DNA of 64,000 nucleotides from Paraburkholderia tagetis (GTDB lineage Bacteria; Pseudomonadota; Gammaproteobacteria; Burkholderiales; Burkholderiaceae): assembly GCF_022213065.1 (NCBI RefSeq), contig NZ_JAKLJA010000001.1, forward strand, positions 186,001 to 250,000, in the 5' to 3' direction. Position numbers and translations under genes: made by a program. Under the pieces are notes generated by a model, which was not told the DNA's origin, ran no database searches, and saw only the letters and a list, made by a program, of their open reading frames with translations. This document shows, piece after piece, positions 44,645-53,346 of this stretch. Positions within the stretch are counted from its first letter, which is position 1. Every line of letters starts with the position of its first letter.

Positions 44645-45034
44645 TCACCCCGCCAAATTCCGCGCGGCGGCCGCGCAGCCCGCATCCATCAGCGGCTCGA
44701 CCATGACGCGCCGGTCGTCCGGCAGAAAATCGCTAATCCACACGAGGCGGCAGCCTCCGCCCGATTCGGCCACGATTTGCATCGAAGCGGCGTGCTGCTC
44801 GAAGTTCGTCCCGCAGACGGTGTAGGCCACGCGCATGCGCGCATCATCCACGCCGACCACCCGCTCTTGCACCACGAGGCCGTTAGTAAACGTCACGGTG
44901 CGCAGGTCGCCCTCCACATGAACGTCAGTCAGCACGCCCGCGAATACCCGCGCGAGATTGCGCGAATCGCGCAACGTTTCCCACGCCCGGGACGCATCGA
45001 TTTCAAGGGGAATTTCACGGTAGAGCGAAACCAT
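44645..45034 (-). CDS. SRPBCC (START-like) family protein
   Basis: ATG at 45034, preceded by GGAGAC, gives 129 residues. The layout is that of polyketide-cyclase/START-like folds: an N-terminal strand (SLYREIPLEIDASRAWETLR), a charged middle (VHVEGDLRTVTFTNGLVVQE), an EHAASMQIVAESGGGCRLVW segment and a C-terminal helix (VEPLMDAGCAAAARNL). These proteins bind hydrophobic small molecules. No partner gene is apparent. Confidence 0.7.
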   Translation of the reverse strand: MVSLYREIPLEIDASRAWETLRDSRNLARVFAGVLTDVHVEGDLRTVTFTNGLVVQERVVGVDDARMRVAYTVCGTNFEQHAASMQIVAESGGGCRLVWISDFLPDDRRVMVEPLMDAGCAAAARNLAG

Positions 45035-45182
45035 CGCGTTGTCTCCTTCATTCGTGCCTGCCTGCAGGCAGGCGTTGTGAGGGGATTGTGCGCGCCTGCC
45101 CACTGGCGCACCTGGGGAAAATTGCTGCGCTTCGTTAGGTCTTGGCCGCAGACGTTTCAGCGCAGTGGCCGCAGTTAATGTT

Positions 45183-45218
45183 GTCAATTAATGTCGTCAA
45201 TTTCGTCAACGCCGTCAA
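45183..45218 (+). repeat. Four direct GTCAA repeats
   Basis: GTCAA occurs at 45183, 45196, 45205 and 45214, the last three exactly 9 bases apart, in the AT-rich gap between the SRPBCC gene and the FAD oxidase. Regular spacing suggests a tandem protein-binding site, but chance expansion is possible. Confidence 0.35.
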
Positions 45219-45428
45219 TGCGAATGCCGATGATGCCCATCCGGATAACGCGCGTGCGTGTGCGGCACGTGGTGATGCGCCGAACCGGATAAACCCTGGT
45301 TTTCTCGCCAGGAAAATCCCCCTATCGTTCGACCTACAGAAAATATGCAGCATTTTTGCGGGCCCAAGGATTAGAGCGATCCACAGTCTTCTCACGAAAA
45401 AACCAGACCATTAGGGGTTAGGGGCTGT

Positions 45429-46850
45429 ATGGAAGTTTCGATTTCTTCGCGGCGGCAGGTCACGCCCCTCCAACGAAGTTTCTGGATGCTCGAAGCCGAG
45501 CCGCAGCTGGACGTAGCCGCGCCGCTATCCACATCCGAAGACGCCGATGTCGTTGTCGTGGGAGGCGGGTTTGTCGGGCTCTGGACGGCGCTGACTATTC
45601 GCGAGCTTAGCCCGGCGTCGAAGGTCGTCGTGCTGGAGCGCGACGTTTGCGGTGGGGGTGCGTCGGGGCGTAACGGCGGTTTCGTGATGTCGTGGTGGCC
45701 CAAAATCGCCTCGCTGCTGGCGTTCATGGATGCTGAACACGCGTTGTTTTTGGCGCGTGCGTCAGAAAGCGCGATACAGGAACTCGAAGCGTTCTGCAAG
45801 CAACACGCGATCGATGCGCATTTCCAGCGCGCTGGCTGGCTGTGGACTTCGACCTCGCAAGCGCAGGGCGACTCATGGACCGCCACGGTAGAAGCGTGCG
45901 CAAAACTGGGCGTACACCCGTTCGAACGCATTGCCTCGGACGAAGTCGCTCGCAGAACGGGTTCCCGTATTCATCGGGCCGCCGTGTTCGAGCGCAGCAA
46001 CGCCACGGTGCAGCCGGCGGCGCTGGTGAGGGGGATGCGCAAGGTCGCATTGAAGCGGGGCATTCACATTTACGAGAACACGTCCGTTCTTGAAGTCAGC
46101 CAGGATTGCCCGTCCATCGTGCGGACCGAAAAAGGTCAGGTACGCGCGCGGGCCGTTGTCCTCGCAACCAATGCCTGGGCAACGGCAATTCCGGAAATTG
46201 CACGCTTGATCGTTCCGGTCAACAGTTCCATCGTCGTGACCGAGCCGATTCCGGAACAACTGCGTTCAATTGGCTGGACCGGGGGCGAGGCGATCACCGA
46301 TTCGCAGTTGATGGTGGACTACTACCGGACGACGCGCGACGGGCGCATTGCCTTTGGCAAGGGCACTGGGGCGCTCTCCAGGGGAGGGGTCATTGACGAA
46401 ACGTTCAGCTACCACGCCGAGAGTTGCTCGATGACAGAGCAAGACTTCAGGCGCACCTACCCCATGCTTGCCGACGCGCGTCTCACGCACGCGTGGTCAG
46501 GGCCGATCGATCGCACCTACGACAGTCTGCCGGTCTTTGGCACGCTCTGCGGCACGAAGCATATTCATTATGGTGTTGGCTGGAGCGGTAATGGCGTCGG
46601 TCCGAGCCGAATTGGAGGAAGAATTCTCGCGAGTCTTGCGCTTGAGCGCAAAGACGAATGGAGCGGTTGTGCACTCGTCGGGCGCCGGGCGCGGACGTTC
46701 CCTCCGGAGCCGATCAAGTACTTCGGCGGGGCGCTGGTACGTGGCGCGGTGCGCAGAAAAGAACGCCGTGAAGCCGTGGGTGCGGTGCCAAGCCTGTTCG
46801 ACGTCACACTGGCAAAACTCGCCCCGTCTGGCCTGGAAGACAAGGCATAA
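45429..46850 (+). CDS. FAD-dependent amine/amino-acid oxidase, DadA/PuuB-like
   Basis: The 473-residue protein has the GxGxxG dinucleotide site DVVVVGGGFVGLWTALTI, the second FAD motif GGGASGRNGGFVMS and a C-terminal GVGWSGNGVGPSRIGG FAD-contact loop, all as in gamma-glutamylputrescine oxidase and glycine/D-amino-acid oxidases. It oxidises a secondary or primary amine to an imine with oxygen or a quinone. The convergent MerR-XRE-cupin gene encodes a regulator of the type often paired with polyamine oxidases (PuuR-like cupin), which supports a polyamine or amino-acid substrate. No membrane segment is seen. Confidence 0.82.
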   Translation: MEVSISSRRQVTPLQRSFWMLEAEPQLDVAAPLSTSEDADVVVVGGGFVGLWTALTIRELSPASKVVVLERDVCGGGASGRNGGFVMSWWPKIASLLAFMDAEHALFLARASESAIQELEAFCKQHAIDAHFQRAGWLWTSTSQAQGDSWTATVEACAKLGVHPFERIASDEVARRTGSRIHRAAVFERSNATVQPAALVRGMRKVALKRGIHIYENTSVLEVSQDCPSIVRTEKGQVRARAVVLATNAWATAIPEIARLIVPVNSSIVVTEPIPEQLRSIGWTGGEAITDSQLMVDYYRTTRDGRIAFGKGTGALSRGGVIDETFSYHAESCSMTEQDFRRTYPMLADARLTHAWSGPIDRTYDSLPVFGTLCGTKHIHYGVGWSGNGVGPSRIGGRILASLALERKDEWSGCALVGRRARTFPPEPIKYFGGALVRGAVRRKERREAVGAVPSLFDVTLAKLAPSGLEDKA

Positions 46851-46924
46851 GGGTGAACCGAATTCTTAACATAACTAAGCGACACATTGAGCGCGATTGG
46901 CGGCCAGCGAATCCTTACTCCTGC

Positions 46925-47752
46925 CTAGAAACTCTTGGGGGTGTTGACCCAGATGAGCACCGTTGGCTCGTCACCCGTTGCCCTCCAGCTATGCGGATGC
47001 TGGCTTGGAAAGGCAATACTGTCGCCAGGTCCAAGGACGTGTTGCACGTCATCCACGGCGATACGAAACATCCCGGATAGAACGTGGATGAATTCTTCGC
47101 CTTCGTGCGAATAAAACCCACTACTTTCCGCGCCGGGCTGAAGTACCCATTTCTGGCAGTCGAGCAGGCTGAGCGACTCGGCAAGTTGAAGGATGCGGAT
47201 GTTCTTCCCGAAGCCCGCAATACGGCGCTCTTCACCGCGTCGCACGACCTCGCGCCGACGCTTGCGGCGTGACGGTTGAGAAAGGTCGGTTACCGTCGTG
47301 CCGTAGCACAGCGCCAGCGCCTGCATGCTCGCGACAGTGGCGCCCTGCGAAGTGCGTTCAAAGGTCGAAATAAAAGAAACGGGGAGTCCCGTCAATTCTC
47401 CTGCTTCGCGCAAAGACAGCCCCGCTTTTCGTCTGGCCAATCTAAAGCGGCTGCCCATCTCGTTCTGTCCGCTTTCGTCGGGTCCCTCCGCTTCTGGTTC
47501 TCGCTCAAGGGATTCAGGCGCGATGTCGAAGTGCTTCTCTGCAAGCGCCTTGCGGATCGCGGACATATTCAGCCCTTCGACTTTGCGCATGTGCTGTATT
47601 GCCCGGATCTTCTCGATATCGGCCGAATCGAAAACACGCTGCCCGACTGCCGAGCGTTTCGGTGTTACTAGCCCGTGTTGCTCCCACAATCGGAGCGTCG
47701 ATGCATTCGTTCCTGTCAGGCGGGCTACATCGGTAATACGGTGCAGTGTCAC
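46925..47752 (-). CDS. Three-domain regulator: MerR helix-turn-helix, XRE helix-turn-helix, cupin sensor
   Basis: GTG at 47752 begins right at the MerR domain and gives 275 residues; the frame extends to 48034 but those codons look non-coding. Residues about 4-72 are a MerR domain (HRITDVARLTGTNASTLRLW, then VFDSADIEKIRAIQHMRKVE). Residues about 100-157 are a Cro/CI domain (RLARRKAGLSLREAGELTGL). Residues about 200-270 are a cupin_2 sensor (SHEGEEFIHVLSGMFRIAVD, GPGDSIAFPSQHPHSW). The XRE-cupin half is PuuR-like. The added MerR head is unusual. It probably controls the convergent FAD oxidase gene. Confidence 0.85.
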   Translation of the reverse strand: MTLHRITDVARLTGTNASTLRLWEQHGLVTPKRSAVGQRVFDSADIEKIRAIQHMRKVEGLNMSAIRKALAEKHFDIAPESLEREPEAEGPDESGQNEMGSRFRLARRKAGLSLREAGELTGLPVSFISTFERTSQGATVASMQALALCYGTTVTDLSQPSRRKRRREVVRRGEERRIAGFGKNIRILQLAESLSLLDCQKWVLQPGAESSGFYSHEGEEFIHVLSGMFRIAVDDVQHVLGPGDSIAFPSQHPHSWRATGDEPTVLIWVNTPKSF

Positions 47753-47996
47753 TAGTGAACCTCGGCTGTCGCAGCGTGCCCTTAGCAGGCTAACGTCCGG
47801 TCGGCAAATGCCATGCGCGAGTATTTTACAGATTTCTCCTGCATCGAAAAGATGCCGCCCTATTATCGCGAGAACCCGTTGTTCTCCAGGCGCTCGAGCG
47901 GCGGCTAAAGCTGATGCTTGCGCTGATTGGCCCTGTTTCGTCAGTGAATGCGGCGCATAATTGGCCCATGTTAGTTCCCCGCCGCGACGAGGTGCT

Positions 47997-50900
47997 ATGC
48001 GCTGCACAAACTGCGGATTCGAGAATCTCGCCAAGGCCAGATTCTGCGAAGCGTGCGGGACGCTGCTCGCGCGCGCATGCCCCCGTTGCGGGCACGAGGT
48101 CGCTGCAGCCGCCCGATTCTGCAGTGAATGCGGGGCGCAGCTAGCCGAAGCGCCTGAGCCGGTCCAACCGGTACAACAGGCGCAACCGGTACAACCGGCG
48201 CAACCAGCGCAACCAGCGCAACCGGTACAACCGGCGCCGGAGTCACCGCCCGCGCCGATTCATTACACGCCCCATCATCTTGCCGAGCGTATCCGTGCCG
48301 AGCACGTCGCCATGGAAGCAAGAGGCGAGACCGCAGGCGAACGCAAGACGATCACCGCGCTGTTCGCGGACATGGCCGGTTCCACGGCCTTGATTCATGG
48401 TCTCGACCCGGAAGAAGCCCATCACCTGATCGAACCCGTCGTGGCGCTGATGATGGAGGCTGTCCACTATTACGAGGGTTACGTCGCGAAGTCGTTGGGT
48501 GACGGCATCCTCGCGCTGTTTGGCGCGCCGATCGCCCACGAAGACCATCCGCAACGCGCGCTGTTCGCCGCGCTGCGCATGCAGCAGGCAATGCGCTGGC
48601 ACGGCGATCGTATTCGGCTGGAGAAAGGCATTCCGCTGCAGATTCGCGTGGGCATTCACACCGGCGAGGTCGTCGTGCGCTCGATCCGCACCGACGATTT
48701 GCATACCGATTACGACCCGGTCGGCCACACGATTCACATCGCCTCGCGCATGGAAGGCATCGCCACGCCCACGTCGATCCTCGTGAGCGAGTCGACCCAC
48801 AAACTGGCCGAGGGCTATTTCGAGTTCAAGCCGTTGGGCGCAGCCCAGGTCAAAGGCATTCCCGAGGCACTGCCCGTGTATGAGGTGCTGGGCCCCGGTG
48901 TGCTGCGCACGCGATTGCAACTGGCGGCCCATCGCGGCCTCGCGCGCTTCGTCGGGCGCGGGGCCGAAATGGCCCATCTCGATCGGGCGCTGGAAAAGGT
49001 GCGGGCGGGGCGGGGGCAGATCGTCGCCGTGGTCGGCGAAGCGGGCGTCGGGAAGTCGCGCCTTTTCCATGAATTCAAGGAGCGTTCGCGGCGAGGGAAT
49101 CTGGTGCTGGAAACGTTTTCGGTTTCACATGGCAAGGCGTTTGCCAATTTGCCGCTGATCGAGCTGATGAAGAGCTATTTTCAGATCAACGCGCCAGATG
49201 ATGAGCGACGTCGCCGTGAGAAAGTCGTCGGCAAGGTGTTGACGCTCGAGCGCAGTTTCGAGGATCTGGTGCCTTACCTGCTCTATCTGCTTGGCACGGG
49301 CGAATCCGCTTCGGCGCTGGCGGACATGGATCCCAAGATTCGGCGCGACCGGACCTTCGACGCGATCACGCAGATTCTGACGCGCGAGAGCCAAAACCAG
49401 CCGATCGAGTTGCTCTTCGAAGACCTGCAATGGCTGGACCGGGAAACCGAGGCGTTCCTCGTGTATCTGGTCGAGCGCGTGCCGGGCACCCGTGTCCTGC
49501 TGCTCGTGAACTACCGGCCGGAGTATCAGCCCGCGTGGAATAGCAGCCAGAGCAGCCAGCTCCGGCTGGAGCCGCTTGGGCCGGCGGAGGCCGAGGGACT
49601 TCTTGCAGCCCTGCTCGGGGAGCATGCCTCGCTGTTGCCGCTCAAGCAGCGCATCCTCGAAAAGACCGAGGGCAACCCGTTCTTCATGGAGGAAGTGGTG
49701 CAAACGCTCGTGGAGGAGCGCGCCTTGCACGGCGAGCCCGGGCGTTATCGCATCGAAAAGACACCCTCCGCGCTGCATATCCCGACCACCGTGCAAGGCG
49801 TGCTCGCCGCACGTATCGACCGCCTCCCGCTCACGCAGAAGGAGTTGCTGCAAACGCTCGCGGTGATCGGCAAGGAGTTTCCGTTCAGCCTCGTCCAGCG
49901 TATTTGCGACGGACAGCTCGCACGCACCGACGACGATCTGCGCGCGCTGCTCGCGCACCTGGAAGCCGCGGAGTTCATCTACGAGCGGCCCGCCTACCCG
50001 GAGGTCGAATATTCGTTCAAACACGCGCTGACGCAGGAAGTGGCGGGCCACTCGCTGCTCACGGAGCGGCGCAGCGTGTTGCACGAGCGAACCGCGAAGG
50101 CGATCGAGGCGCTGTTCCCCGCGCGCATCGCGGACTACTGCAGCGAACTGGCGCATCACTACAGCCTGAGCGGCAATATTCCCAAGGCGGTGGAATACCT
50201 GCACCGCGCCGGGCAGCAAGCGCTCAGGCATGCCGCCCATCCGGATGCCATGCACCATCTCGGCGCCGCTCTCGGTCTGCTCGAGCGATTGCCCGATACG
50301 CCTGCGCGCGCGTCCCGCGAACTGATGCTGCTGCTCTCGCTGGGTCCAGCGTTGATGAACGTGCGCGGTTATGGGGCGCCCGAGGTGGCGGCGACCTACA
50401 CGCGGGCCCGGCAGTTGGGTGAACAGCTCGGCGAGGTGTCGCAGCTTTTTGCAGCGCTCCTTGGCTTGCGAATCCATAACATGGCGCGTGCGCAGTACGC
50501 GGTTGCGCGCGATCTGGGCGAGCAGTTGCTGCGCATGGCGCAGCATGCAAACGATCTGGACTGGCTCATGGAGGCACACGGCGCACTCGGCGCCTGCCTG
50601 TTCCTCCAGGGCGAACTGGACGCCGCCGCAGCGCACCTGGAGCAGGCGCTGACCCTCTATGATCCCGAGCGGCATCAGGCACATGCGGTCTCACATGGCG
50701 TGGACCCCGGCAGCCGGGCGTTGAATTTCCTGTCCTTGATACGTTGGCTTCAGGGCTATCCCGATCAGGCGCTCAAGCGAAGCATGGAGGCGCTCGTGCT
50801 CGCGCAGAAGCTCGCCTACGGACCGACATTGGCATTCACGCTGGCTTACGCAGCGGAACTGCATCAGCTTCGGCGCGAGACTGCGCTGGTCAAGGAGCGA

Positions 50901-51527
50901 GCCGAAGCGACGATCGCCGTCTCGACCGAGCACGATTTGCCGTACTGGTTGGCGTGGGGCACCATTTTGTCGGGCTGGGCGCGCATCGAACCTGGAAGCC
51001 TGCAGGAGGGCATCGCCCAGTTGCGCCAGGGGTTGGACGCCGAACAGTCCGCCGGCGGCGAGGAGCATCGCTCCTACTTTTTCGCCTTGCTCGCCGAGTG
51101 TCAGTGGCGGGCCGGCGACGTGGAGGGCGGCCTGCACACGCTCGACGCGGCCATGGCGATCACGGACGCAACCGGCGAGCGTTTCTACGAGGCTGAATTG
51201 CATCGGCTCAAGGGAACCATGCTGCTCGGGGTGTTGAGCGAGGACGAACGCGTGCCTTCGTCCAACGAGGGCGCGCAAGCGTGTTTTCTCAAGGCGATTG
51301 CCGTGGCGCGCGCGCAGGGCGCCCAGTCACTGGAGCTGCGTGCGGCGTCGAGTCTGGCACGTCTGTGGCAGCGTGCAGGCAGATCTGACGAGGCAAGGCA
51401 GTTGCTGTCCGAGACCATCGGCAATTTCACGGAGGGTTTCGACACCGGCGATCTGCGAGAAGCCAGGGCGTTGCTCGACGCGTTAGCATCGAGTCACGCG
51501 CGAACCATCGACGACGGACGTGGCTAA
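47997..51527 (+). CDS. Zinc-ribbon / class III nucleotidyl cyclase / AAA ATPase / TPR protein
   Basis: ATG 47997 gives 1176 residues. Residues 3-45 are two zinc ribbons (Cys 3, 6, 17, 20 and 28, 31, 42, 45). A Pro-Gln repeat linker spans 55-85. The class III cyclase domain (about 115-300) keeps both metal aspartates (FADMAGST, Asp125; LGDGILALFG, Asp169), but the transition-state Asn is His247 (GHTIHIASRME) while Arg251 is kept. An AAA domain has Walker A GEAGVGKS (347-354) and Walker B LLFEDLQWLD. The rest is helical TPR-like repeats. The layout fits signal-responsive cyclases; which nucleotide it makes, if any, is open. A lipase gene follows 23 bases later. Confidence 0.87.
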   Translation: MRCTNCGFENLAKARFCEACGTLLARACPRCGHEVAAAARFCSECGAQLAEAPEPVQPVQQAQPVQPAQPAQPAQPVQPAPESPPAPIHYTPHHLAERIRAEHVAMEARGETAGERKTITALFADMAGSTALIHGLDPEEAHHLIEPVVALMMEAVHYYEGYVAKSLGDGILALFGAPIAHEDHPQRALFAALRMQQAMRWHGDRIRLEKGIPLQIRVGIHTGEVVVRSIRTDDLHTDYDPVGHTIHIASRMEGIATPTSILVSESTHKLAEGYFEFKPLGAAQVKGIPEALPVYEVLGPGVLRTRLQLAAHRGLARFVGRGAEMAHLDRALEKVRAGRGQIVAVVGEAGVGKSRLFHEFKERSRRGNLVLETFSVSHGKAFANLPLIELMKSYFQINAPDDERRRREKVVGKVLTLERSFEDLVPYLLYLLGTGESASALADMDPKIRRDRTFDAITQILTRESQNQPIELLFEDLQWLDRETEAFLVYLVERVPGTRVLLLVNYRPEYQPAWNSSQSSQLRLEPLGPAEAEGLLAALLGEHASLLPLKQRILEKTEGNPFFMEEVVQTLVEERALHGEPGRYRIEKTPSALHIPTTVQGVLAARIDRLPLTQKELLQTLAVIGKEFPFSLVQRICDGQLARTDDDLRALLAHLEAAEFIYERPAYPEVEYSFKHALTQEVAGHSLLTERRSVLHERTAKAIEALFPARIADYCSELAHHYSLSGNIPKAVEYLHRAGQQALRHAAHPDAMHHLGAALGLLERLPDTPARASRELMLLLSLGPALMNVRGYGAPEVAATYTRARQLGEQLGEVSQLFAALLGLRIHNMARAQYAVARDLGEQLLRMAQHANDLDWLMEAHGALGACLFLQGELDAAAAHLEQALTLYDPERHQAHAVSHGVDPGSRALNFLSLIRWLQGYPDQALKRSMEALVLAQKLAYGPTLAFTLAYAAELHQLRRETALVKERAEATIAVSTEHDLPYWLAWGTILSGWARIEPGSLQEGIAQLRQGLDAEQSAGGEEHRSYFFALLAECQWRAGDVEGGLHTLDAAMAITDATGERFYEAELHRLKGTMLLGVLSEDERVPSSNEGAQACFLKAIAVARAQGAQSLELRAASSLARLWQRAGRSDEARQLLSETIGNFTEGFDTGDLREARALLDALASSHARTIDDGRG
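48159..48236 (+). repeat. Nine-base tandem repeat encoding a Pro-Val/Ala-Gln linker
   Basis: About 8.7 copies of CCRGYRCAA run in frame inside the cyclase gene and encode PVQ/PAQ triplets between the zinc ribbons and the cyclase domain. Such arrays change length by slippage, so the linker may vary between strains. Confidence 0.85.
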
Positions 51528-51550
51528 CCCTACCTACAAGAAGGCGAACC

Positions 51551-52612
51551 ATGGCGACGAAGCAGACAGGACGCCGTGAAAGAGGCAACGACCCCGCAGC
51601 GCCAAGGCAGATCGCGCTGGCATTGCAGGGCGGCGGGATGCACGGCGCGTTCACATGGGGCGTGCTCGACCGCCTGCTCGAAGACAACAGAATCGCGATC
51701 GAAGGCGTGAGCGCGACCAGCGCTGGCGCAATGAACGGCGCCGTGCTGGCATACGGGCTGTTAAAGGGCGGCGAGAGCGGCGCGCGCGAGGCACTGCAAG
51801 ACTTCTGGCATGCGGTTGCCGAGTCGGCGGAACGCTATAACCCGCTGCGCTGGGTGCCGTGGCTCAAGGGGTCGCACAGCTTCGGGCTCGACCATTCGCC
51901 GCTCTATGCGTTCGCCGACATGATGCTGCGTATGTTCTCCCCGTACCAGTTCAATCCGCACAACCTGAATCCGCTGCGGGAGGTCCTTGAACGCCAGGTC
52001 GATTTTGCGGCGCTGCGCAAGGCGTGCCCGATACTGTTGTACCTCTGCGCGACCAACGTGGAGACGGGCAAGATACGCCTTTTCACTGGCGAGGACGTCT
52101 GCGCGGACGCCGTGCTCGCCTCCGCATGTGTGCCGACGCTGTTCCAGGCGGTCACCATTGCAGGCTCGCACTACTGGGATGGCGGCTATATGGGCAACCC
52201 GGCCATCTATCCGCTGATCTATCACTGCAAAACGCGCGACGTGGTGATCGTTCATATCAACCCGCTCGTGCGCCCCGGGGTGCCGGTCACGGCGGCCGAC
52301 ATTCTTAACCGGATCAGCGAAATCAGTTTCAATTCATCGTTGATGCGCGAAATGCGCGCGATTGCGTTCGTGACCGAGCTGATCCAGCAAGGCAAATTCG
52401 CTCGCGACGAGATGAAGGAAATGCTGATCCATTCGATCCGCTCCGACGCGGCAATGTGCGCGCTCAGCGTATCGAGCAAGTACAACGCGGATTGGGATTT
52501 CCTGTGCGAACTGCGGGACAACGGCCGAAGGGAAGCCGATGCGTGGCTTGCCCAGCACTATGACGATATCGGTCAGCGCTCGAGCATCGATATCCGCGAG
52601 GAATTTCTCTGA
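51551..52612 (+). CDS. Patatin-like phospholipase
   Basis: The 353-residue protein has the patatin plan: oxyanion loop LALQGGGMHGAFTWGVLD, nucleophile elbow SATSAGAMNG (Ala in place of the usual first Gly of GxSxG) and the catalytic Asp in YWDGGYMGN. Patatins are Ser-Asp dyad lipid acyl hydrolases. No signal peptide or membrane helix is seen, so it should act on the inner face of the membrane. It follows the cyclase gene by 23 bases and is probably co-transcribed with it. Confidence 0.85.
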   Translation: MATKQTGRRERGNDPAAPRQIALALQGGGMHGAFTWGVLDRLLEDNRIAIEGVSATSAGAMNGAVLAYGLLKGGESGAREALQDFWHAVAESAERYNPLRWVPWLKGSHSFGLDHSPLYAFADMMLRMFSPYQFNPHNLNPLREVLERQVDFAALRKACPILLYLCATNVETGKIRLFTGEDVCADAVLASACVPTLFQAVTIAGSHYWDGGYMGNPAIYPLIYHCKTRDVVIVHINPLVRPGVPVTAADILNRISEISFNSSLMREMRAIAFVTELIQQGKFARDEMKEMLIHSIRSDAAMCALSVSSKYNADWDFLCELRDNGRREADAWLAQHYDDIGQRSSIDIREEFL

Positions 52613-52673
52613 TGTTGTCGATGGCGGCAGCGCAAGACAGGCGCGCAGGCGTGCAGTGTGCAAAGGAGGCAGG

Positions 52674-53294
52674 GTGAACCCGACGCAGGAGCGCTTCGTC
52701 GAGTTGTGGTCGCGCAACGGGGGGCGGCACGCCGACGCCGTGTATGCCGATCTCGCGCGTCGTTATGGGGAACCGGGCCGCCACTATCACACGTTGCGTC
52801 ACGTTCGCCGCTGCCTGCGCTATTTCGATCTGGCGCGCCATGCCATTGAACGTCGCGATGTCGTGGAGCTGGCCCTCTGGTGCCACGACGTCATATACGT
52901 TCCCGGTGCTCAGGATAACGAACAGTGCAGCGCGGACTGGGTGCAGCGCTGGGCCGACGGTCGCCTCGTGATGCGCGAGCGCATTTGCGAAGCGATTCTC
53001 GCGACCCGGCACACCCGTGTTCCGGACGAACCGGATTCGCGCTTCGCGTGCGATATCGATCTCGCCGCGCTCGGCGCTCCGCGTCGCCGGTTTCAGGAAG
53101 ACGGCATGCGCCTGAGAGCCGAACGCCCGGACCTCGACGACCATGCCTACGCCCTGCAGGAGAGCAAGATCCTGCAAGGCTTGCTCGCGCGGCCACGCAT
53201 CTACCTGACCGATTACTTCCATTCACGCTGCGAGGCGCGCGCGCGCGGAAATATCGCATGGCGGCTGGGGGGAGAGAGGCTGGAACAGGAATGA
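52674..53294 (+). CDS. HD-superfamily hydrolase-like protein
   Basis: I chose GTG 52674 because a perfect AAGGAGG site precedes it; this gives 206 residues. The pattern RRYGEPGRHYHTLRHVRRCL followed by LALWCHDVIYVPG and DIDLAALG carries the His, His-Asp and Asp residues of HD metal-dependent phosphohydrolases. The family is known mostly as uncharacterised predicted metal-dependent hydrolases. It lies 61 bases after the patatin gene on the same strand, making a probable three-gene operon with the cyclase. Confidence 0.75.
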   Translation: MNPTQERFVELWSRNGGRHADAVYADLARRYGEPGRHYHTLRHVRRCLRYFDLARHAIERRDVVELALWCHDVIYVPGAQDNEQCSADWVQRWADGRLVMRERICEAILATRHTRVPDEPDSRFACDIDLAALGAPRRRFQEDGMRLRAERPDLDDHAYALQESKILQGLLARPRIYLTDYFHSRCEARARGNIAWRLGGERLEQE

Positions 53295-53346
53295 CGCAAT
53301 GGCGCACCGGTGCGCTGCTTTCCTGCATCGGGCGGGTCCGGGAACG

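Noticed and set aside
47753..48034. N-terminal extension of the MerR-XRE-cupin regulator
   Set aside because: The 94 extra codons would overlap the cyclase gene on the other strand, show no domain, and the MerR fold starts exactly at GTG 47752.
48159..48236. CRISPR-like repeat array
   Set aside because: The 9-base units have no spacers and lie in frame in a protein-coding gene.
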